From positions 68,217,092 to 68,281,091 of the forward strand of contig CM070905.1 in the NCBI GenBank assembly GCA_036417435.1: a DNA stretch of 64,000 bases. Direction: 5' to 3'. The notes under the pieces were generated by a model, which saw nothing but the letters and a program-made list of their open reading frames with translations, ran no database searches and was not told the origin of the DNA. Position 1 is the first letter of the stretch. Each line of letters starts with the position of its first letter. This stretch comes from Inia geoffrensis. Taxonomy: Eukaryota; Chordata; Mammalia; Artiodactyla; Iniidae. A program made the position numbers and the translations under genes. Of this stretch, positions 1 through 10,125 are shown piece by piece.

Positions 1-101
1 TGTATGTTAATTTCATACATATTTATCTTACTTTTGTATCTACTGTAATATACCCCTTTCTTATTTTATCTTTTTAACTGGCTATGTTTTATATAGAAAA
101 C

Positions 102-323
102 TTTTTGTTTTGTTTTGTTTTGTTTTGTTTTGCAGTACGCGGGCCTCTCACTGCCACGGCCTCTCCCGTTGCGGACCACAGGCTCCGGACGTGCAGGCTC
201 AGCGGCCATGGCTCACTGTCCCAGCCGCTCCGCAGCACATGGGATTTTCCTGGACCGGGGCATAAACCCTCGTCCCCTGCATCGGCAGGCGGACCCTCAA
301 CCACTGTGCCACCAGGGAAGCCC
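102..323 (-). mobile_element. CHR SINE, short (~215 bp) form, antisense
   Basis: A cetacean CHR tRNA-derived SINE lies in reverse. A TTTTG-rich tail (102-131) leads into the body and ends at the reversed element start ACCAGGGAAGCCC (311-323). A 7-bp target-site duplication AGAAAAC flanks it (95-101 and 324-330). The open frames of 70-105 codons across it are element shadows. It is a non-autonomous retroposon mobilised by L1 and encodes no protein. Confidence 0.93.
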
Positions 324-812
324 AGAAAACATTTTGATTATTATTAATCTTTTAAACCTTATAATTCTGTTATTTTATGGTTCCTTTGAATTGATTCATT
401 TTTTTCTGGGAATACAATCCTATCATCTATAAATAATGATACATGCTCTGGCTCTGTTCAAACATTTCCATCTCTAAGTCTTTTTTTCTTATCTAATTGC
501 TTTATACAGTACATGCAGAACAATACCAAATGGAAATGTTGGTACACTTTTGCAGATTTAATTTAATGAGACTACATGCAGTATATGAGTATTAATCAAA
601 ATGCTGGCTTTACTTTTGAGAAATTAAGTTTTTATCAGGCTTGGAAATGATTCATCTAGTTATATTTTATTAAGAGTTTGTCTCCCTTTCTTGATATATT
701 TTTCCATACCTATTACCATCTTAACATACAGCATGTTAACACAATCTGACATGCTATGTATTTTTCTTTTGCAGCTTTTTAATCATCTTCTGCTCTTAAG
801 CTTTGTGTAAGG
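324..812. other. unassigned AT-rich sequence
   Basis: I see no open frame of note, no RNA gene and no repeat that I can name in this stretch. Confidence 0.4.
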
Positions 813-814
813 TT

Positions 815-945
815 ATGTAAGCTCTATGAGGACATGACCTGTTTTATTCATTTCCATATCACAGAACTAGATATCATATCATATTACTAGCCTAGGAAAG
901 ACCAACCACTCAAATTGTGATTGACTGAATGAATGGACAAATGAT
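815..945 (+). mobile_element. L2 LINE 3' end fragment
   Basis: The order of motifs follows the L2 3' end: a GTAAGCTCTATGAGGACA block at about 818, then TTTATTCATTTCCATATCAC, and finally a GACTGAATGAATGGA end near 937. The copy is heavily diverged and is a fossil of an ancient mammalian LINE. Confidence 0.6.
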
Positions 946-971
946 TAAAATGACCACCAGATACTGACTGA

Positions 972-1245
972 CAATGTGCATAGCAGAGAGGTTAAGAACT
1001 TGGACTCTGGAGTTAAAATGTCTGGGTTCAAGACCTGGCTCTAAAATTAACTGGATCTTTGACCTTGAAAAGTTGCTCAGGCTATCAGTGTTTCTAAGTT
1101 CCTACCTTTAAAATAGGAGTGATACTAATAGTACCTGCTTTATTATGAAGATGTGATGTTCTAATACCGGGAAGATAGCTAAAACAGCATATGGCATGTA
1201 TAAAGCAAGGAAATAAATGTTAGCTCTTATTATTATAGAAATATA
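972..1245 (+). mobile_element. MIR SINE, nearly full length
   Basis: The MIR core is recognisable: AGAGGTTAAGAACTTGGACTC, then CTGGGTTCAAGACCTGGCTC, a CTTTGACCTTG block, CCTTTAAAATAGGAGTGATA, and the 3' end AAATAAATGTTAGCTCTTAT near 1211-1230. This is an ancient tRNA-derived SINE of mammals. Confidence 0.75.
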
Positions 1246-1996
1246 GTTATCATTTTAAGATTCACATGATTTTCTCTTTTGCTTTATTGATATAGTAAAT
1301 TAAATAAATTCCTATGTGCATTGGATGAAGTACCTAGAGACAGCTGTGCTTTGCTATTTAAAACTCTGTGGACTTTAAAAAGGCTATCCTGTGCATATGT
1401 GACACATTAAATAACAAACCCAGAGGGAACAACACACTGTAAAATTCACATATTTCTGTACTAGTACATATGAATACTGACTTAAAGAAAGATAAATTAA
1501 CACTACAAAGAACCTGTCAGTTCTGGTTATATATCTCACCAAATAAATAATGGAAAAAAATTGGCTTTCCAAGGTTAGATTTTGAAATTTTAAATATGAG
1601 ATTAGAGTCCCATAATATATTTACCATCTGCAATAAACAATGTTTGCTCTCCTGACAATCTTTACCTGAATGTCAGAATTACATAATGTCCTCTCTGTTA
1701 ATATATTATTTAAGGAAATTACACCAATAGCTACAAATGGGATTGTTTCATAGGCAGATTTTTGTCAGATATTGATATTTATTGTGTTGGCTTAATAAAG
1801 GGAATCAGAAGGTTTCCATTTTTATGGTTCACAATAGTTAATAGTGCATAGGATTTGTTCTTTGAAGGTTTTAAAGAATCATTTGTGAATTGCTGGCCTG
1901 GTGGTTTTTGGAAGCAACATTATGACAATTTTTTTAGATTTCTATGATCTATTTAGGTTTTCTCTTTATATGTAAGTTAATATTTTTCACGATGTC
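1246..1996. other. unassigned AT-rich sequence
   Basis: No gene or repeat could be supported here. The 62-codon reverse open frame at 1384-1572 has no recognisable motif and is unremarkable for AT-rich DNA. Confidence 0.35.
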
Positions 1997-1998
1997 AT

Positions 1999-2105
1999 CT
2001 GCAGTGGGCTGAATGGTGGCCCCCCAAAGGTATCAAAACCTAATCTTTGGAACTTTGTAAAGTTCTTGCAGATGTGATCAAGTCAAGTATTAATACTGCT
2101 TGGGG
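1999..2105 (+). mobile_element. partial MaLR/MLT1-like LTR, 5' part
   Basis: The stretch CAGTGGGCTGAATGGTGGCC followed by CCAAAGGTATCAAAACCTAA and TTGCAGATGTGATCAAG resembles the start of mammalian MLT1-type LTRs (ERVL-MaLR class). It breaks off after about 100 bp. No internal coding region is seen. Confidence 0.45.
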
Positions 2106-2284
2106 CCGGTGACTCCTTTCTATCTTATTCTTTCTTTCTTTTAGAGTGGTAATGACTAACTGTTATACTATGCATGTTTCATCACTGTTTTAAGCAGATA
2201 ACTTGTTTTCTAGTTTTACTAGTTGACAATGAATAATTTTTCCTCGGAATGTATAATACTGAGTCTCACCTATAATGGATTTTG

Positions 2285-2430
2285 ATGATTTAAAAGATAG
2301 GATTTGGGACTCTGATAAGACTTTTGACTTGAGTTGATGATATAACAGATTGAGACACTGGAGATACTCAGATGGTGTGAAAATATTTTGCAGGTGGGAC
2401 AGAATTGAATCTTTTGGGGTCAGAACGCAG
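2285..2430 (+). mobile_element. MaLR-like LTR fragment
   Basis: Phrases such as GGGACTCTGATAAGACTTTT, AATATTTTGCAGGTGGGACA and TTTTGGGGTCAGAACGCAGA recall the middle and end of MaLR LTRs. The piece lies directly before a fuller LTR-like copy. Family assignment is from memory only. Confidence 0.35.
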
Positions 2431-2431
2431 A

Positions 2432-2862
2432 CAGTAGTGGGATGAATGGTAACCCCTAAATATATCTGTCACTAATCCTTGGAACCTGGAAATGTTACTT
2501 TATATGGTAAACTTTTTGCAAATGTGATTCAACTAAGGATCACGAAAAGGGGAGATTATTCTGAATTATCCATGTGGGACCTAAATGCCCTTACAAGTGT
2601 TCTTGAGGATGAGGCAGAGACTGGAGTGATACAAGCACAAGTCAAGGAATGCTGGCAGCTACCAGAAGCTGCAAGTGGCAAGGAATGTATTCTCCCCTAC
2701 AGCCTCCAGAAGGAGCATAAACCTGTTGACACCTTGATTTCTGCCCAAGGATACTAAATTTGGACTTCTAGTCTCTCGAATCGTGAGAGAATAAATATCT
2801 GTTGTTTTAAGCCACAAGTCTGGGGTAATTTGTTACAGCAGGCATAGGAAACTAATACATCA
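2432..2862 (+). mobile_element. MaLR (MLT1-like) solo LTR
   Basis: The order matches old MLT1-type LTRs: GGGATGAATGGTAACCCCTA near the start, CTTTTTGCAAATGTGATTCA, GAGGCAGAGACTGGAGTGAT, TGTTGACACCTTGATTTCTG, then GAGAGAATAAATATCTGTTG with an AATAAA-type signal, ending GGAAACTAATAC. The 92-codon frame 2479-2757 is inside the LTR and is not a gene. No viral genes lie next to it. Confidence 0.6.
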
Positions 2863-3160
2863 TCTATTCCTAGAGGTTTTTTGAGAAAAGCATTATCTAA
2901 CAATATTTTAATTTTGTCAGAATCCAGTTATTTTTACTCTCTCAATTCTAATTGCACTATTTTTTGTATTTAACATGATGTTGGGAACCTGTAATTTAGC
3001 AAAAAGGCATATGAGAAGATTAAAATAGGCATAACAAATTCTGTATGTCAAATACATACAGTGGGATGAAACAGTCAAACGGAAAAATCTTAGACAAGCA
3101 GAATCTCTTGCTTGGACAAGAAAGAATTCAACCTTAGAAAACCCTGATTAGTATTTATTA
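2863..3160. other. unassigned sequence
   Basis: Nothing that I can name is present. It separates the LTR-like copy from an old L1 fragment. Confidence 0.3.
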
Positions 3161-3164
3161 ACAT

Positions 3165-3480
3165 TGCACTGGAGGTCTTTAGAAATGCAATAGGTCAAGG
3201 AAAAAATAAGAAAAGGTGTATGTATTACGAAGAAAGAGAAAAACTTTAATTATTTATAGATGACATAATGCCCTATATAGAAAATCCAAAGGACTCATTT
3301 GAAATCCACATAAATTAAGAGTTTAAAGAGTTATACACATATACAAATAGCATATAAAATTAGTAGAACTGACTACAGTAAGTAAGGGAAAATAATCCCA
3401 TTCACGACAACAACAATTACAAATATCAAGGGGAAAAAAAACCTACCACTGCAAGTCCCACAGAAAAAAAATGAGAAGTA
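3165..3480 (+). mobile_element. ancient L1 ORF2 fragment (reverse transcriptase region)
   Basis: CACTGGAGGTCTTTAGAAATGCAATAGG, then TTATAGATGACATAATGCCC (an I-D-D-I-M version of the L1 F-A-D-D motif) and TATAGAAAATCCAAAGGACTC match the order of L1 ORF2 around the catalytic aspartates. Frameshifts and stops make it a dead remnant. Confidence 0.6.
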
Positions 3481-5743
3481 CTGAAGGAAACAGAACAATC
3501 AATGGAAATGCATACCATCTTGAGTTGCAATGACTTAAGGAGTTGGGGTTCAAAGACGTGAGGGGTGGTAAGTTTCTTCTGAACTTGAGTATCAATGGAA
3601 ACAGGTGGAGTTTTCTCTATTAGATCGCATTTACTGTCTCGGAACTGATTTTTAGTATGTAGGTGTGTGCATGTGCATACGTGTATGTGATTCCAAAGGA
3701 ACTCAGAGGCATCAAGTTGTGTATCTGCAACTTATCCTGCTGTGAGTCCTTTAGATGGAACCCATCGTGGACCTCTGTTAGTTAGCTTTGGATTACATTC
3801 CTGGGACAACCAGGGCATTTTTCTAGAATGAAAAACTCAGACTTAGAGATATACATGACTGAGAGCAAGAAGAAAGGTCTTAGAATAAAGTCAGTCCTTG
3901 GGGTAGGATACAGGATTTGCTAAATGGTAGACACAGATTCAAAAGCAGAGTTTTCAATGGGAGACTTTTGCAAAAAGTCTTCACTTTGAGCTGGCTTCTC
4001 GTGAATTACTTAATTTTTTAAATTAAGAAATTTCTTTAAATTACTTTCTCTTGGATGATGACAAATGTTAAATTTAGCATTTAGCTTAAATTATTGCATT
4101 CAAATTTTATAATACTCCTTAGTTTTCTTTTTTTCCCCCAATTATTTAATAAAGTTGGAAAGAGTCATGCCACTCTAGGTGACCCTGTTGCAGAGGGAGG
4201 AGAGACTTGGAATTATAAGTGAGATGAGGCCCGTTCCCACTTCAGCGTCTTTCCACTCTGTCTCCCATTTATGAAGAGACCCTTGGGGAAATGGCAGCTT
4301 TACATTGAAAGAAAGTACATCATCAGCATTCCATCAAAAAAGAGATGATATACACTAATCTGACAAGGTACATTTATCCTAAGTGAAGGAAAGTTTATTC
4401 TCATTAAATGAATATCAGAAAGTCTTTGGAAAACTAACAGCCTCATGCAGAATACTGGGATAAGTAAATGGAAGCTGTTACCACACCTAAGTCCTTCAGA
4501 CAATGTGAGGAGGCAGTTACCAGGCCCAGAAGAAGAGAGTTACCTCGAGAAGCTGGCCTGGAAAGAAAAAGACATCCAGTGGCAGGTGAGTTTTCATTGA
4601 GGTAAGCAGGAATATAAATAGCCTGACCGTATTTTCCTCCCATCCATCTCCCCCTGGGGCTTGCAACTGGCCAAGTGAATCGGAAGGAAGAGGGCAAGAG
4701 GAATCCGATGTCTGTATAGGACACTGCTCAAGCAGAAAGAAACATGGAGAAAGGCAGAGAGAGAATCTAGAGAGGCACACAAGCAATCCAGAATGGAGGA
4801 CTTAGTCCTAAAGATTCAGTGCTTACAGCAGAATGGAAAACTATGTATAAGAACATACAAGTCTAAGAAGCATAAGCACCAAATATATAAAAAATGATTG
4901 ACAACTAAGATGTCCATTGGACTATAAAGTATAAATTGTGTCTACGTATGTATGTATACAATATACCTATAATTACAAAATGATATATAAAATTTTGGAC
5001 TAAATAAAATAGTATTACATGGTACCTGAAAATAAATACTGACCTTTCTTACTTTAAAAAGTCACATGCCTGGCTTTATCAAATTTTCTGGCTTTATCAA
5101 AGAATGAGGTATTCCACATAAATATATTACCACCATATGTTATACACTAGACTTTTAAGTTTTATTAATTTGGGATAAAAAGTATCTTATGAAATATATA
5201 AATTTGACTTATAGATTAATTTAATATTTTATCTCATTGAAATTGATATATAGTATCACCTTTAAGCTACTCCTAATGGCTAGGGTCACCCTATGAAATA
5301 TCACAGACTTTGGGTGAAGGGCTGTTCACTCTACACTGAATGACTCCACACTGCTATGTTGTAGTGTTTCCTAGTTTTCTTAGGATTTTTCATTCCTTTC
5401 CTCTTCTATCATGTTAAACTATTATCTTTCGCTTTTTGCTCCAAAAAACAGGCCTGTCCCTAGCAGTTTCCTTCTGTTTCATAATCTCAATTTTCGTATT
5501 TTGAGAAGAAATAGAACCTTAGAATTTTAAATATAGAATTAACCTCCAACACTGCTCATAGCCTAGATGAGCAAAGGAGATTAAACAAAGCCAATACAGG
5601 TCTGGAATATGGTCAATAAGGATAAAAGGTGGTAGAACAATCTATAGTGTTCTCCTGTAAGTGAATTTCAGGAATTTTGTGCATGAAATTACAGTTCATT
5701 ATTATAACTATTCCTAAGCATTTTATTGTACTCAACTTCCTAG
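3481..5743. other. unassigned sequence, mostly unique
   Basis: No gene is supported. A short stretch near 4880-5010 weakly recalls an L1 ORF2 3' segment. A 14-bp word CTGGCTTTATCAAA occurs twice, 18 bp apart (5070-5083 and 5088-5101). The overlapping reverse open frames at 4443-4786 show no domain and overlap each other in different frames, so I treat them as chance. Confidence 0.35.
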
Positions 5744-5807
5744 ATTGCCATTTTATTCCAAAAAGCCAAAGCTATTTAAAACTATCTTCGATAAACATTA
5801 CCGGAAT
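5744..5807 (+). other. microexon-like segment (speculative)
   Basis: A 64-base segment lies between an acceptor-like GTACTCAACTTCCTAG and a consensus donor GTAAGT at 5808-5813. Read with one leading base it is open for 21 codons, including PKLFKTIFDKHYRN. A second frame is open too, so the coding signal is weak. Such pairs are expected several times by chance in 64 kb. No protein family is recognised. Confidence 0.15.
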
Positions 5808-6546
5808 GTAAGTATTATATTTTTCATCTCCTATAAATAAAAATCTGTTAAAATTGTAAGAGATTTTGACAAGAGTGAAAGAAAAAGTACAAATGATTAG
5901 TCTGAGCTTAAATTCCAAAACAGAACACCCATACCTAAAATTATGTAGTAAAATGAGAAGATTTCATCTAGATTTTAACAGTCTTACTGAAAATTCCTCT
6001 TGTTTACATGTATTTAATACAGAAGGGCTCATGAAACCAGACAGCCTAGTTCAGGTCACTGGAAAGAAGATTTGACTCTAGGGAATCTAGAGAGACACAT
6101 GCCAAGAAGAGCACTTAAATGAGAAGTCCTGATCCTGCTCTTTGTCACACACAATACATGGGATTAGCAGTGCCAGAAAACTTCTAGAACAGTTCATATT
6201 AACCTTAAATTCTGTGAACAAATTTGTAGAAAGAATAATAAACTTACTATACACTTACCAGTATCACAACTGTATGATTTCTACGGTCAAAATGCTCCCT
6301 TATATATAATTTTGTTTTACTTCGTCAATTCCTGACTGGTTTTTAACTGAAAGAAAAAAAACTAAATTTCTCTCAAAGTGCTTCTTTCGGTTAAAAATTC
6401 CTAAATTTGAAGGCCAAGAAATCTCAAATTTAGCAAACAGTATATATAACATAATTGGTGACTGAAGTGTAATCCAAATGATTGCTTTTGTAATTTCAGT
6501 TTGATTCCTAACAGGAAATGATCTAAGGAGATCTTGAAAAATCCAT

Positions 6547-6833
6547 GAAAACCGTAATTCGAAAAGATACATGCACCCCCAATGTTCACTGCAGCACTAT
6601 TTACAACACCCAAGACATGACAGCATCTAAGTGTCCATCAACAGATGAATGAATAAAGAAGATGTGGTATATGTATACAATGGAATATTACTCAGCCATC
6701 AAAAAGAATTAAATAATGCCATCTGTAGCAACATGGATGGCCCCAGAGATTATCTTACTAAGTGAAGTAAGTCAGACAGAGAAAGGCAAATATCATATGA
6801 TATTGCTTACATATGGAATCTAAAAAAAATATG
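6547..6833 (+). mobile_element. L1 3' fragment (ORF2 C-terminal region)
   Basis: It begins with the L1 ORF2 phrase around AAGATACATGCACCCCC, then TTCACTGCAGCACTATTTAC, ATGAATGAATAAAGAAGATG and GGAATATTACTCAGCCATCA. It stops abruptly at about 6830, where a second L1 copy starts at a similar ORF2 point. It is 5' truncated and disabled. Confidence 0.85.
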
Positions 6834-7483
6834 CTCTATTTACAATAGCCAGGACATGGAAGCAACCTAAGTGTCCATCAGCACATGAATGGATAAAGAA
6901 GATGTGGCACATATATACAATGGGATATTACTCAGCCATAAGAAGAAATGAAATTGAGTTATTTGTAGTGAGGTGGATGGACCTAGAGTCTGTCATACAG
7001 AGTAAAGTAGGTCAGAAAGAGAAAAGCAAATGCTGTATGCTAACACATATATATGGAATCCAAAAAAAAAAAAAAGGTCATGAAGAACCTGGGGTAAGAT
7101 GGGAATAAAGACACAGACCTACTAGAGAATGGACTTGAGGATATGGAGAGGGAGAAGGGTAAGCTGTGACAAAATGAGAGAGTGGCATGGACATATATAC
7201 ACTACCAAACGTAAAATAGCTAGCTAGTGGGAAGCAGCCGCATAGCACAGGGAGATCAGCTCGGTGCTTTGTGACCACCTAGAGGGGTGGGAGAGGGAGG
7301 GTGGGAGAGGGAGGGTGGGAGGGAGGGAGACACAAGAGGGAAGAGATATGGGAACACGTATATGTATAGCTGATTCACTTTGTTATAAAGCAGAAACTAA
7401 CACACCACTGTAAAGCAATTATACTCCAATAAAGATGTTAAAAAAATTTTTTAAATAAAAATAAATAAATAAAAATTAAAAAG
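6834..7483 (+). mobile_element. L1 3' end, 5' truncated, with 3' UTR and A-rich tail
   Basis: It starts at CTATTTACAATAGCCAGGAC and continues through the ORF2 C-terminus (open frame 6902-7108 with YYSAIRRNEIELFV, close to the L1 YYSAIKRNE motif). The 3' UTR has a G-rich block at 7284-7330 and ends TCCAATAAAGATGTT with an A-rich tail. It is probably a young cetartiodactyl L1 type. Confidence 0.9.
7284..7330 (+). repeat. G-rich tract with G-quadruplex potential in L1 3' UTR
   Basis: Repeated GGGAGGG and GGTGGGAG units give more than four runs of three or more G on the plus strand. G-rich tracts that can form quadruplexes are known in L1 3' UTRs. Folding here is inferred. Confidence 0.6.
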
Positions 7484-7860
7484 AAACACAGTCTACAGTA
7501 AATATCACAAATGATCGTTGCTGCTGTGCTTACTATTCTATTAAACATGTAAAATCCATAAAACACTTTAAGTTCAAAGTTAAATATGAATTTTTACCTT
7601 CCTAATTATGTCTCTGCTATTCACAATTGTGGTTAATGAATCAGAGACTGTGGCATCACTAGTTAAAAATGAGCTTGTGAATAAAACAGAACTCAGGCCC
7701 ACCAGACCTACTGAATCACAATCTGCACTTTTACAATCTCCCCAGTGCACCTGTGGACCCATGAATAGTTGAAAGGTACATTTCTACCTCAACATGTCTT
7801 TTCTGTCTGAGAAATACACACATTTTATCCAGTTTGATAGAAATAAAACACTCAAAAATG
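7484..7860. other. unassigned sequence between two L1 3' ends
   Basis: No gene or nameable repeat. The 60-codon reverse open frame at 7580-7762 has no recognisable motif. Confidence 0.3.
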
Positions 7861-8335
7861 CAAAAAAAAAAAATGATGCAAATGACCTTATATACAAAAC
7901 AGACATAGACCCACAGACAGAGAAAACAAACTTATAGTTACCAAAGCAGAAAGGAGGCAGGGGTAAATTAGGAGTTTGGGATTAACATACACACACTACT
8001 ATATATAAAATAGATAACCAACAAGGACCTACTGTATAGCACAATAGTTCGTAATAACCTATAAGGGAAAGGAATCTGTAAAAGAATATGTATATATATA
8101 TAATATATATATAATATATATAATATATATAATATATATATAATATATATAATATATAATATATATATATAATATATATAATATATATAATATATATAAT
8201 ATATATATAATATATATACATATATATAATATATATAATATATAATGTATATATATATATATAACTGAATCAACTTTGCTGTACACCCGAAACTAACACA
8301 ACATTGTAAATCAACTGTACTTCAATAAAAATCCT
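7861..8335 (+). mobile_element. L1 3' end (3' UTR) split by a TA-rich expansion
   Basis: The sequence from AATGATGCAAATGACC through ACAGACATAGACCCACAGAC, GGACCTACTGTATAGCACA and, beyond the TA tract, AACTTTGCTGTACACCCGAA, CAACATTGTAAATCAACTGT and TTCAATAAAAAT is the 3' end of a cetartiodactyl L1. Reverse frames rich in Tyr and Ile (7968-8286) are products of the TA tract. Confidence 0.88.
8089..8263. repeat. (TA)n / TAATATATA-type microsatellite, ~175 bp
   Basis: Almost pure alternating A and T with regular AA or TT interruptions, grown inside an L1 3' UTR. It is self-complementary and prone to melting, cruciform formation and length change. Assembly length is uncertain for such tracts. Confidence 0.9.
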
Positions 8336-9310
8336 TGAAAGCCCAATTAATAACACTTTTAGTAACAGTTAATCATTAGATCAGGAGCTCTCTTTCTATA
8401 GAGCCTAAGATGAGAACTACAGAAAGAGTGTGCAGTTTATATAACAAAGACACAGAAGTTGATACCTAAGTAGCACAGGAATATTTAAATCAACTTTCGT
8501 AGTTTTGGTGATGCCCTGATTAAATTACTCTAGTAGAGAAAATCAATGTGCCTAAAACCTGATGTAAACCTGAACTTCTCAAGACGTACTGTAGTGTTAC
8601 AGAGCAGTCCTGGAAAGGGAAACCCTAGATATTCCCTTTCAGAGGGTTCAGATGGAGTCAGAAGGGACTACAGAGGGGAATATGAGTTAGTGTAATAGGA
8701 AGATACCCTCCCCATGACTGACAAGAAAGAAGTCAACCCTTGTTTCACAGTTAAGGTGTAGGATAGGACCAGAGACAATGAAAGCAGGCCAGGACCCCAG
8801 GGCATGAGAATCTGGAATACTGCACATGATGTTACAGCATAAGGACACAAGACAGGGACCATTTTCATAATATCTCAAATAAGGAATAATTCTTGATTTT
8901 GCAAAATAAGTCTAATTTGACACCTGGCGTATGATTACCAGTTATTAAACTGAAGGTGAGAATGACCAAGTTGATATGAATGCAACAAGAAAGTTGGAGT
9001 GAGATGGGGTGAACAAAGATGTAGTGAAATGGGCAGGAGAAGGAGCTAAGGTGGACACGAAGGAAGAGGGGAACTGAAAGTTTGAAAACAACAGGATTTT
9101 AATTTACTGTCTGTAAGTAGGGAAGAGAGTAGTTGTCAGAGATGAGGGTGGAAGTAAGCCTGCATGTAAAACAGGAGGTGGGCGGAGTCCCCTGGAGGAC
9201 AACACTGATTCTGGGAGATAAGTAGTTTAACAAAACCAAAAAGAGAACTAGTATGATTTTCATGGAAAAAGTATAAAAGTAAGGCTCTCTAAAAAACATT
9301 CATAAAGTCA
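8336..9310. other. unassigned sequence
   Basis: No gene supported. Reverse open frames at 8668-8878 and 9099-9299 have no recognisable domain and overlap each other in different frames. Confidence 0.3.
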
Positions 9311-9314
9311 ATGA

Positions 9315-9477
9315 ATGCCAATAGTCTCAATGATGCACCAAGCATTAAGTACAAGGTGCAATTATATAGTCTTTATCCCATTTATATCTGTAAGGTAAAT
9401 ACGATGATTAAAAAAAAATACTGAAGGGTTCATCAGTTTGTATAACCTATCATAAGTCATCAAGTTGGAGCAGCCAT

Positions 9478-9480
<3 letters not shown>
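9315..9480 (-). mobile_element. MIR SINE, antisense
   Basis: In this direction the block reads GCACCAAGCATTAAGTACAAGGTGC, then TCTTTATCCCATTTATATCTG, TACTGAAGGGTTCATCAG and ATAAGTCATCAAGTTGG. This follows the order of a reversed MIR (size, ATTTAATCC, GAGG and GGTCA blocks). It is strongly diverged. Confidence 0.5.

Positions 9481-9481
<1 letters not shown>

Positions 9482-9514
<33 letters not shown>
9482..9514. repeat. (CA)n microsatellite
   Basis: About 16 uninterrupted CA dinucleotides directly after the MIR end. Confidence 0.95.
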
Positions 9515-9518
<4 letters not shown>

Positions 9519-10009
9519 ATAGTCATGTGGTCCACTGTCTCTAAAGGCCAATTGCTGCCAAAATGATTCTAGCTTTATTACAGGAATGATTTCCAAATAA
9601 GATTATATTCTTTATATCTGAAAAATGATGAGACTAATTTGGTTGGTTGATTTCAGTAAGGTATTTGAAAGTGACAGCATATGTTTTTATTTGGTCTATC
9701 TTAGGGGAAAAACTCATTGAAGAGTATTGCACTACGTTTCATTCTCTTTCCTCTTTCCCACTCCTGTCCCTCCACCTTCTCCTTCCTATCTATCTGTCAT
9801 CACATAGGAAAGTTCCTTAGGTAGATTTCACCATTTTTTCTATAAAGTATTCCTTTCCTAGAACTGTATACCTACCCAAGGGATTTTGGTTCTAACAGGG
9901 TAAAACTGGGCTGTGGTAGATGCTGCTTGTTGCCAATATCTATTTCCCTCCTCTTTTTAACCAACAGAACTCTTATTTCATCTGGCCAGCCATATACCCA
10001 GCTAATAAA

Positions 10010-10031
10010 CAAGCAAGCAAGCAAGCAAGCA
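10010..10031. repeat. (AAGC)n short tandem repeat
   Basis: Five to six AAGC units followed by AAAC variants. Confidence 0.9.
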
Positions 10032-10101
10032 AACAAACCCTAAAACCTCAGGGTTCCTCTTTATAGCAAAGAATGGTGATATAGATATAGCTCCTATCTA
10101 C

Positions 10102-10125
10102 CCACCATCACCACCACCACCACCA
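10102..10125. repeat. (CAC)n short tandem repeat
   Basis: CCACCATCA followed by four CAC triplets, next to an imperfect ATAGATATAGCTCCTATCTA stretch. Confidence 0.85.

Noticed and set aside
2479..2757. 92-codon forward open frame
   Set aside because: It lies wholly within an MLT1-like LTR and matches LTR consensus order, not a gene.
7968..8286. Tyr/Ile-rich repeated peptides on the reverse strand
   Set aside because: They are translations of the TA microsatellite inside an L1 3' UTR.
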